A DNA stretch of 6,100 nucleotides from an uncultured Actinomycetes bacterium (GTDB taxonomy: Bacteria; Actinomycetota; Actinomycetes; Nanopelagicales; Nanopelagicaceae). The position numbers and the translations under genes were made by a program. Below, one piece after another: positions 1 to 5,503 of the stretch (position 1 is the stretch's first letter; each line of letters opens with the position of its first letter). The stretch covers positions 1 to 6,100 of the forward strand of contig CAIUSQ010000301.1 of the NCBI GenBank assembly GCA_903901905.1, given 5' to 3'. Under the pieces are notes generated by a model. It was not told where the DNA came from and searched no databases. It worked only from the letters and a program-made list of their open reading frames with translations.

Positions 1-97
1 GGTGCTTGTTTCACGATTGAAATTCTTTAATTCCGGTCATCGTTTATCCGGCTTCTCGAGCAAGAGTCTCGGTATGCCAACTACGAAGGAGGCATAG
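1..97 (+). CDS. secD: SecD, C-terminal end (partial, 5' truncated by window)
   Basis: This is the last 31 codons of an open frame that enters from the left (first full codon at base 2) and stops with TAG at 95-97. The peptide reads VLVSRLKFFNSGHRLSG and then continues to KEA. Its KFF..GH.LSG pattern matches what I recall of the cytosolic tail after the last membrane helix of actinobacterial SecD. SecD is a membrane subunit of the SecDF complex, which uses the proton motive force to help pull secreted proteins through SecYEG. The position, two bases before secF, supports the call because secD and secF are normally adjacent. No catalytic or membrane region is visible here, so identity rests on the tail motif and the neighbour. 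The last codons (AAG GAG GCA) double as the secF ribosome binding site. Confidence 0.86.
   Translation, partial: VLVSRLKFFNSGHRLSGFSSKSLGMPTTKEA
86..92 (+). promoter_or_regulatory. Strong Shine-Dalgarno for secF, inside the end of secD
   Basis: AAGGAGG lies 7 bases before the ATG at 100 and is close to a perfect anti-16S match. It overlaps the final sense codons of secD, so ribosomes finishing secD end on top of the secF start. This fixes the secF start and suggests coupled, roughly matched translation of the two subunits. Confidence 0.85.
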
Positions 98-99
98 AA

Positions 100-1155
100 A
101 TGTCGAAGTTTTCAGGTCTTGGTGGTCGTCTCTATCGTGGTGAAACTTCAGTTGAGTTCATTGGTAAACGACGTCGCTGGTATGCAGTTTCTATTCTTTT
201 CATCTTGGTTTCCATTGGATCACTTGCTGTACAGGGATTGCAACTTGGCATTGAGTTCAAGGGTGGATCTTCTTTCACAGTGACCACTAACTCTCCATCG
301 GTCGAACAGGCTCGCTCTGCAGTTCAATCGGCAGGTATTGATGGTGAACTAATCGTTCAAGTTATTGGCGATGACAAAGTAAGGGTTCAAACTGGATCTT
401 TGGAAAGTGACGCAAATAATGCTGTTCAGGATGCACTAGCTGCCAGTTTTGCAGTTGACGTTGCAACTATTGATACACAGATTATTGGGCCATCTTGGGG
501 AGAAGAGATTACTAGAAAGGCCCTATACGGACTCTTTGGTTTTCTTTTTGTAATCATGATTTATCTGGCAATGGCGTTGGAGCCAAAAATGGCCGTTGCC
601 GCGATCATCGCAGTACTACACGATGTCTTTATAACTGTTGGTATTTATGCCTTAGTTGGCTTTGATGTGACGCCAGCAACTGTGATTGGTTTCTTGACTA
701 TTTTAGGCTACTCACTTTATGACACCGTCGTTGTGTTCGATAAGGTGCGCGAGAATACAAAGTCAATCACAGCCTCTTCAACGAAGACTTACTCTCAGGC
801 GGTAAACCTTGCAGTGAATCAGACAATTGTTCGCTCAGCAAATACTTCTATTGTGGCCCTCCTACCAGTCGCATCGATTTTATTTGTTGGTGCGGGTTTA
901 TTAGGCGCAGGAACTTTGAAGGATTTGTCTTTAGCGCTGTTCATTGGTCTGATCGTTGGAACCTACTCATCAATTTTTATCGCACCTCCGATTCTCGCAT
1001 CGCTGCGAGAAAGAGAACCAGCAATGCAGGCGCTAGCAAAGCGAGTTAATGCGCGTTCAGGGGGAGCGGTGGCATCTGCTACTTCGCACGGTTCACCGAT
1101 TCCGATTCTTGGGCGAGGACCTCGCAATCAACCAAAGCGCAAGGGTCGTAAGTAG
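100..1155 (+). CDS. secF: Protein translocase subunit SecF
   Basis: SecF pairs with SecD in the inner membrane and drives late stages of Sec-dependent export using the proton gradient. The 351-residue protein has the expected six-helix layout. A first membrane helix spans about residues 27-45, followed by the family signature GIEFKGG (50-56) and a periplasmic-side domain to about 138. Five more helices follow at about 141-160, 164-187, 189-213, 250-270 and 275-297. Conserved stretches are visible at HDVF (174-177), YDTVVVFDKVREN (207-219) and NQTIVRSANTSI (240-251). The tail after residue 300 is about 50 residues, rich in Gly, Lys and Arg, and ends PKRKGRK. It is probably cytosolic, and such basic tails are common in actinobacterial SecF. 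The ATG at 100 has an excellent ribosome binding site. The gene lies 2 bases after secD and 8 before rel, so it is probably in one operon. No key segment is missing. Confidence 0.97.
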   Translation: MSKFSGLGGRLYRGETSVEFIGKRRRWYAVSILFILVSIGSLAVQGLQLGIEFKGGSSFTVTTNSPSVEQARSAVQSAGIDGELIVQVIGDDKVRVQTGSLESDANNAVQDALAASFAVDVATIDTQIIGPSWGEEITRKALYGLFGFLFVIMIYLAMALEPKMAVAAIIAVLHDVFITVGIYALVGFDVTPATVIGFLTILGYSLYDTVVVFDKVRENTKSITASSTKTYSQAVNLAVNQTIVRSANTSIVALLPVASILFVGAGLLGAGTLKDLSLALFIGLIVGTYSSIFIAPPILASLREREPAMQALAKRVNARSGGAVASATSHGSPIPILGRGPRNQPKRKGRK

Positions 1156-1158
1156 GGA
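1151..1158 (+). promoter_or_regulatory. Weak ribosome binding site deciding the GTG start of rel
   Basis: AGTAGGGA overlaps the secF stop codon (TAG, 1153-1155) and is only a partial Shine-Dalgarno match. Its AGGG core ends 6 bases before the GTG at 1164. An in-frame TAA at 1149-1151 closes the rel frame just upstream, so GTG 1164 is the first usable standard start; TTG at 1173 is the nearest alternative. A weak site, a GTG start and the overlap with the upstream stop suggest low, coupled translation of rel. Confidence 0.6.
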
Positions 1159-1163
1159 TTCTT

Positions 1164-3326
1164 GTGGACACTTTGATTGCACCACTTATCAGTGCGCTCA
1201 AAGAAAATCATGCCTCGGTTAATGCGCAGGAGGTTGCTCGTGCATATGAAGTTGCAAAAGAGGCACACGAAGGACAAGTTCGTAAATCAGGTGAGGAATA
1301 CATTACCCATCCGGTAGCGGTGGCAGAGATCCTGGCAAACTTAGGACTTAATCCAGCGACAATCATTGCGGCGTTGCTTCATGACACGGTAGAAGATACA
1401 AAGTATTCCCTTGATCAAATGCGGGCTGAGTTTGGTGAAGAGATCGCAAATCTTGTAGATGGTGTAACAAAGCTAGATAAATTAGCTTACGGACCAACTG
1501 CTGAAGCAGAAACTGTGCGCAAGATGGTGATTGCAATGTCCAGAGATATTCGTGTCTTAGTAATCAAGCTAGCTGATCGTTTACATAATGCTCGAACGTG
1601 GGCACACGTCACACCTGAATCTGCCGAAAGAAAAGCTCGTGAGACTCTAGATATCTATGCACCCCTTGCACATCGTCTTGGAATGAACGCGATGAAATGG
1701 GAGTTGGAGGATCTATCCTTTGAAGTGCTGGAACCTAAAAAGTTTGAGGAAATATCAAGGTTAGTAGCAGAACGTTCTCCATCACGGGCAAAATTAACGG
1801 CCGAAGTTATCGAAACGGTTCAAGCGGATCTATTGAAGGATCACATTGAGGCAATAGTTACGGGCAGGCAGAAACACTTCTTCTCCGTCTATCAAAAAAT
1901 GGTTGTTCGAGGACGAGAGTTCAACGAGATTTACGACTTAGTTGGAATCCGTGTACTTGTAAATGATGTTCGCGATTGCTACGCCGTTCTTGGCTCGATC
2001 CATGCGCGTTGGAGCCCTGTTCCTGGCCGCTTCAAAGACTACATCGCGATGCCAAAATTCAATCTTTATCAATCGCTACACACAACTGTAATTGGACCAA
2101 CAGGCAAAGCGATAGAAATTCAGATTCGTACAAATGACATGCATGCACGAGCCGAACTTGGAATTGCCGCTCACTGGAAATACAAGCAAGGTCCGGATAA
2201 CAACAACTCTTCACCGGAACTGTTATGGCTTCGCCAACTCCATGAATGGCAAAAGGAGACTGAAGATCCAGCGGATTTCCTAGAAGCGCTGCGTTTTGAT
2301 TTAGGTTCGCCAGAGGTTTTCGTATTTACCCCGAAAGGCAATGTCGTAGCTTTGCCGGGTGGTTCGACGCCGGTTGATTTTGCTTTTTCTGTTCACACCG
2401 ATGTTGGTTTACGTTGTGCTGGGGCCAAGGTGAATGGGCGATTAGTTCCGCTTGAATCACGTTTGGTTAATGGTGACGTTGTTGAGATTGTTACTAACAA
2501 GGGTGAGAATGCAGGTCCAAGCCGAGATTGGTTGAACTTTGTACAAAGTCCTCGGGCTCGATCGAAAATAAAGGCCTGGTTTAGCAAAGAAAGACGTGAA
2601 GAGGCGATTGATGCTGGAAAAGAATCAATTGCTCGTCAGATGCGCAAAGCAGGCCTACCTCTACAGAAGATTTTTGCTGGTCATTCACTACTAGAACTGG
2701 CTCACGATCTTAGGTATTCAGATATTGATGGACTTTATTCCGCAGTTGGTGACGGACATGTTTCAGCATCTTCCATAGTAGAAAAGCTAGTTGCATCTTT
2801 GGGAGCAGAAGATTCTCATCCTGAACCCACGATGGATGTATACCTCAATCGCGCTCCTACGCAGCGACGTTCTAGCAATGCCATCGATGTTGAAGGAACA
2901 GATGATGTACTTGTAAAGCTTGCACGATGCTGTACTCCTGTTCCTGGAGACGAGATCATGGGATTTATTACTAAAGGAAGTGGTGTTTCGATCCATAGAA
3001 CTGATTGCACAAATGCATCCGATCTGGAGAAACATCAAATGAATCGAGTGGTCAAAGTTAAATGGAGATTAGGTGCATCATCGGTATTTCTGGTCAATAT
3101 CCAAGTTGAGGCACTAGATCGAGCCTCTTTGCTTGCAGATGTGACTAGAACGTTGTCGGAACAGCATGTTAATATTTTGAGCGCATCAGTTAGTACATCA
3201 AAGGATCGAACTGCCTTCTCTCGCTTTACTTTTGAAATGGCTGATGCCACTCATTTAGATGCAGTCCTTGCCGCAGTGCGGGGGATTGAAGGCGTGTATG
3301 ACGTTTACCGGACAACAAACAATTAG
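1164..3326 (+). CDS. rel: Bifunctional (p)ppGpp synthetase/hydrolase (RelA/SpoT family, long RSH)
   Basis: The enzyme makes (p)ppGpp from ATP and GDP or GTP on starved ribosomes and also degrades it, setting the stringent response. At 720 residues it has the full long-RSH architecture. The HD hydrolase domain (about 22-175) keeps R40, H49, H73-D74, E77-D78, D138 and N142, the positions expected to bind manganese and nucleotide. The synthetase domain (about 230-345) has D258 in YDLVGIRV, the RFKD motif (289-292), Y302 in NLYQSLHTT and E318 in IEIQIRT. RFKD is the RxKD form typical of bifunctional enzymes rather than the ExDD form of synthetase-only RelA. Next come a TGS domain (about 384-446), a helical region, a zinc-finger-like domain with C589, C590, H611 and C615, and a C-terminal ACT domain (about 644-718). 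Both active sites look intact, so both activities are inferred. It follows secF by 8 bases and probably shares its transcript. In actinobacteria a single such gene is usual; the symbols rel, relA and rsh are all in use. Confidence 0.97.
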   Translation: MDTLIAPLISALKENHASVNAQEVARAYEVAKEAHEGQVRKSGEEYITHPVAVAEILANLGLNPATIIAALLHDTVEDTKYSLDQMRAEFGEEIANLVDGVTKLDKLAYGPTAEAETVRKMVIAMSRDIRVLVIKLADRLHNARTWAHVTPESAERKARETLDIYAPLAHRLGMNAMKWELEDLSFEVLEPKKFEEISRLVAERSPSRAKLTAEVIETVQADLLKDHIEAIVTGRQKHFFSVYQKMVVRGREFNEIYDLVGIRVLVNDVRDCYAVLGSIHARWSPVPGRFKDYIAMPKFNLYQSLHTTVIGPTGKAIEIQIRTNDMHARAELGIAAHWKYKQGPDNNNSSPELLWLRQLHEWQKETEDPADFLEALRFDLGSPEVFVFTPKGNVVALPGGSTPVDFAFSVHTDVGLRCAGAKVNGRLVPLESRLVNGDVVEIVTNKGENAGPSRDWLNFVQSPRARSKIKAWFSKERREEAIDAGKESIARQMRKAGLPLQKIFAGHSLLELAHDLRYSDIDGLYSAVGDGHVSASSIVEKLVASLGAEDSHPEPTMDVYLNRAPTQRRSSNAIDVEGTDDVLVKLARCCTPVPGDEIMGFITKGSGVSIHRTDCTNASDLEKHQMNRVVKVKWRLGASSVFLVNIQVEALDRASLLADVTRTLSEQHVNILSASVSTSKDRTAFSRFTFEMADATHLDAVLAAVRGIEGVYDVYRTTNN

Positions 3327-3338
3327 TTGCAGATAGGT

Positions 3339-4664
3339 TTAGTTGAACTCATCCAAACTCTTTTGAGCTTCGGCAAGCCAAATTTTTCGCGCTTGAGCAG
3401 ACTCACTAGCTTCACTAGCTTTCTTTGCATTACCCGCAGAGGCTGATTTCGCAGCAATTTTTTCATAGCTTTCAATGGACGCAGTTAGTTGAGCAACTAC
3501 TTCCTCGGCCCGTTTCTTAGCTGCAGGGTCAGTCTTTCTCCAGATGTCCGCTTCGGCCTCTTTAATTGTTTTTTCGACCGCATGGACGCGAGCATCGAGT
3601 GCTGCTCGCTTATCACGATGAGTCATTCCAATTTTTTCCCAAGCTCTTAAATGTTCAGATAGAGCCTTTCGTGCGATTTTTACATCGGTGAAGGGAATTA
3701 GCGCTTCGATAACAATTACTAACTCTTCACGCTTAATAAGATTGGCGGCCATAGTTACATCGCGCTTTTCTAAGTCTGCATTCTTGGCGGAGAAGAATTG
3801 GTCCTGAGCGGCCTTAAAACGTCCCCATAATTTTGCATCATCACTTGGCTTGCCTCGACCAGAGGCTTTCCATTGATCCATTAATGATTTGAATTTCTTT
3901 GCCGTCGGAACCCATTCAGTAGAGGTTGCTAACTTCTCGGCCTCAGAAACAATAAGTTTTTTGGCTTCTGAGACAACAGATTGCGTGGATTCAAGTGCTG
4001 CAAAATGGGTCCTTCTGCGCTTATCAAACTTATTTCGAGATGATGAAAAACGCTTCCATAATTGCGTATCAGTAGTTTTGTCTAAACGTGGCGCTGCTTT
4101 CCATTCATCCATGAGCACCTTGAGGCGATCTCCTGTAGTTTTCCAGCTTTCAGATAACGCTAGAGACTCAGCCTCAACAACAATCTTTTCCTTCTCTACA
4201 ATAATTTGTGCACGTCGTGCCTCTTTTGCGGCAGACTCTGCAGCTTTCTTTGCTTCATAAGCTTCGCGGTGCCCCTCTATTAGAGGTTCAATCTGTTCAA
4301 CTGATGCAGCTAATGAATCAAGATCGCCAACACCATTTAAGTCTTTGACTTGCTCACGCAATTTCTTAACTGCTGCATGAGCATCTGATGGCACCATTGC
4401 ACCGCTTTTGATTCGTGCTGCAAGTAAGGCAACTTCAGATGCCAGGTGTTCGAATTTACGTACGAAGTAGGTAAGGGCTTCTTCAGGGCTCTTTCCGGGA
4501 TATGAACCTACAGCTTTCTCACCATTGGAAGTACGAACAAAAACTGTTCCATCTTCACCAACTCGACCAAAGGCTGAAGGATCTCCAATCAACGCACTAG
4601 CTGCACTTACTGCCTGAGGCATAACTGCCGGGTTGACCTGTTCTGGAAAATTCGTATCTGTCAT
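3339..4664 (-). CDS. DUF349 repeat protein, function unknown
   Basis: This 441-residue protein has no predicted signal peptide or membrane helix and is rich in Ala, Lys and Glu, so it is probably cytosolic and largely helical. It has an N-terminal module (about 25-90) with FGRVGEDGTVFVR followed by helices to about 150. Three DUF349-like repeats follow. Repeat 1 (about 148-224) has W174, LK 181-182, W188, LW 202-203 and F206. Repeat 2 (about 226-300) matches it closely, with W251, W265, LW 279-280, RF 282-283 and FF 290-291. Repeat 3 (about 305-377) is diverged, with W342 and W375. A charged helical tail follows, probably coiled coil. The biochemical role of DUF349 is not established to my knowledge, and I assign none. 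The ATG at 4664 has a good upstream ribosome binding site. The gene is transcribed against rel (convergent, 12-base gap) and away from the hydrolase gene (divergent). No truncation is seen. Confidence 0.88.
   Translation of the reverse strand: MTDTNFPEQVNPAVMPQAVSAASALIGDPSAFGRVGEDGTVFVRTSNGEKAVGSYPGKSPEEALTYFVRKFEHLASEVALLAARIKSGAMVPSDAHAAVKKLREQVKDLNGVGDLDSLAASVEQIEPLIEGHREAYEAKKAAESAAKEARRAQIIVEKEKIVVEAESLALSESWKTTGDRLKVLMDEWKAAPRLDKTTDTQLWKRFSSSRNKFDKRRRTHFAALESTQSVVSEAKKLIVSEAEKLATSTEWVPTAKKFKSLMDQWKASGRGKPSDDAKLWGRFKAAQDQFFSAKNADLEKRDVTMAANLIKREELVIVIEALIPFTDVKIARKALSEHLRAWEKIGMTHRDKRAALDARVHAVEKTIKEAEADIWRKTDPAAKKRAEEVVAQLTASIESYEKIAAKSASAGNAKKASEASESAQARKIWLAEAQKSLDEFN
3403..3420. repeat. 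Perfect 9-bp tandem duplication inside the DUF349 gene
   Basis: TCACTAGCT occurs twice in direct succession (3403-3411 and 3412-3420). On the coding minus strand it gives the tripeptide Ala-Ser-Glu twice, in the charged low-complexity tail just before residue 425. It stays in frame and probably arose by slippage in a stretch under weak constraint. Confidence 0.8.
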
Positions 4665-4671
4665 GAGAGCG

Positions 4672-4678
4672 ATCCTTT
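4672..4678 (-). promoter_or_regulatory. Ribosome binding site of the DUF349 gene
   Basis: On the minus strand AAAGGAT lies 7 bases before the ATG at 4664, a normal Shine-Dalgarno distance. It supports this start over later in-frame Met codons. Confidence 0.7.
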
Positions 4679-4773
4679 CAGCGCGTTGTTCGATAAGAAC
4701 GTCGCTATGTACTGGGCGATGCTAAGAAGTCCTAAGACATCCGAGCGTGGATAGAGTATGTATTCAGTGGTAA

Positions 4774-4804
4774 AAGGTACCCTGTCTACCTGTGCGAGCG
4801 TCAA
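4774..4804 (-). promoter_or_regulatory. Candidate sigma-70-type promoter for the DUF349 gene
   Basis: Reading the minus strand, TTGACG (4804-4799) resembles a -35 box. TACCTT (4779-4774) fits the actinobacterial TANNNT -10 pattern. The spacer is 19 bases, longer than the ideal 17. Transcription would start near 4767 and leave a leader of about 100 bases. The -35 box sits in the loop of the 4794-4810 hairpin. Confidence 0.35.
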
Positions 4805-4810
4805 TCTCGC
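4794..4810 (+). other. Inverted repeat with a 5-bp GC-rich stem, possible operator or leader hairpin
   Basis: GCGAG (4794-4798) and CTCGC (4806-4810) can pair across a 7-base loop CGTCAAT. The element lies 30 bases before the hydrolase start. It is not followed by a T-run, so it is not a terminator. It could be a leader hairpin or a protein-binding site, but a stem this short can also occur by chance. Confidence 0.35.
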
Positions 4811-4825
4811 TAATTCTGAGCGTAC

Positions 4826-4832
4826 TGGAGGG
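4826..4832 (+). promoter_or_regulatory. Ribosome binding site of the hydrolase gene
   Basis: TGGAGGG is a strong Shine-Dalgarno match whose GGAGG core ends 9 bases before the ATG at 4841. It fixes this start, which also agrees with the conserved N-terminus of the family. Confidence 0.8.
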
Positions 4833-4840
4833 CTTATTTA

Positions 4841-5503
4841 ATGTTGGTCGACTCCTTTGCGGCAAAAATGTATGCGACAAACTGCTGGGTATTAGCTTCC
4901 GAGGCAGCGTCAGAGTGTGTAGTAATTGATCCAGGTATGCCTGATGTTTCTCTACAGTTAGAGGAAATTCTTACAAGGCATAAATTAAAGCCAGTCGCAA
5001 TTATCGCTACACATGGACATCTTGACCATACGTTTTCGATTCAACCAATTGCCGATGGCTACGCAATTCCAACATACATTCACAGCCAAGATCGCCCATT
5101 TCTGACTAGACCGCAAGATCAGGTCAGTCCAGAATTTGCTCAGACTTTGCAGGAGATGAGTTTTACTGAACCACATGAAGTTAGAGAACTGCGAAATGGT
5201 GAGGTGTTGGATTTAGTCGGTCTTTCATTTAAGGCAATTCATTCACCAGGCCACACCGGGGGATCACTGATGTTTGAAGTCAATAACGAAGTTTTGATAA
5301 GTGGGGACGTTCTTTTTGCTGGAGCTATTGGTCGGACAGATTTGCCAACAGGCTCTTCAAAGCAAATGGAGGAGACTTTGCGTAAAAAAGTATTGCCACA
5401 AGCCGATCATCTTCGAGTTTTACCTGGCCACGGTCCAGAGACAGTGTTGTCACATGAGAAAAAAACGAATCCATACCTGACGAGTTTGATTGGACGACAC
5501 TGA
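4841..5503 (+). CDS. Metallo-beta-lactamase-fold hydrolase, glyoxalase II-like
   Basis: A 220-residue cytosolic enzyme with a complete set of binuclear zinc ligands for the fold: THGHLDH (57-63, giving H58, H60, D62, H63), H138 in SPGHTGG, D156 in SGDVLF and H197 in LPGHG. The IGRTDLP segment (163-169) is typical of the short glyoxalase II-like branch. It lacks the C-terminal substrate-binding domain of classical glyoxalase II, which is normally about 250 residues or longer. The family is usually annotated as hydroxyacylglutathione hydrolase, but actinobacteria generally lack glutathione, so the real thioester or ester substrate is unknown. It resembles, from memory, Mycobacterium tuberculosis Rv2581c, which also sits directly before hisS. 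The ATG start has a strong ribosome binding site. Its TGA stop overlaps the hisS ATG by one base (TGATG), so the two are co-transcribed. The metal site and fold are secure, but the physiological role is not. Confidence 0.93.
   Translation: MLVDSFAAKMYATNCWVLASEAASECVVIDPGMPDVSLQLEEILTRHKLKPVAIIATHGHLDHTFSIQPIADGYAIPTYIHSQDRPFLTRPQDQVSPEFAQTLQEMSFTEPHEVRELRNGEVLDLVGLSFKAIHSPGHTGGSLMFEVNNEVLISGDVLFAGAIGRTDLPTGSSKQMEETLRKKVLPQADHLRVLPGHGPETVLSHEKKTNPYLTSLIGRH

Larger units (their letters stand above)
4665..4840. promoter_or_regulatory. Divergent intergenic region holding promoters for the DUF349 gene and the hydrolase-hisS unit
   Basis: These 176 bases separate two start codons facing away from each other, so both promoters should lie here. 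I see no coding sequence or RNA gene in it. It contains a possible leftward promoter (4774-4804), a possible rightward -10 element TACCCT (4778-4783) without a convincing -35, three copies of GAGCGT (4743-4748, 4796-4801, 4818-4823), a small hairpin GTTC-GATAA-GAAC (4688-4700) and a hairpin with a 5-bp stem (4794-4810). The two candidate -10 elements overlap at GGTACC (4776-4781), so polymerase on one strand could exclude the other. The region's role is certain from layout, but the individual elements are not. Confidence 0.65.

Noticed and set aside
2393..3250. Several short minus-strand open frames (63-83 codons) opposite rel
   Set aside because: All are antisense to conserved Rel domains, two overlap each other in different frames, and none shows recognisable protein features.
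3367..3387. GCTT-CGGC-AAGC hairpin followed by a short T-run, as a possible rel terminator
   Set aside because: The stem is only 4 bp, five bases separate it from the T-run, and it lies inside the DUF349 coding sequence. It is too weak to call.
3889..4260. Plus-strand open frame of 123 codons opposite the DUF349 gene
   Set aside because: It lies wholly antisense to a well-supported gene, its peptide is Ser/Phe-rich without family motifs, and I see no ribosome binding site. It is a shadow of the Ala/Lys/Glu-rich coding strand.
4688..4700. GTTC-GATAA-GAAC inverted repeat as a possible LexA/SOS box
   Set aside because: The actinobacterial SOS box is GAAC-N4-GTTC. Here the half-sites are in the opposite order with 5 bases between them, so it does not match.
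4985..5176. Minus-strand open frame of 63 codons opposite the hydrolase gene
   Set aside because: It is antisense to the zinc-ligand region of a clear enzyme gene and has no supporting motif or start signal.
4841..5503. True beta-lactamase or antibiotic-resistance role for the metallo-hydrolase
   Set aside because: It has no signal peptide, carries the glyoxalase II-like GRTD segment and is paired with hisS. The fold name alone does not support resistance.
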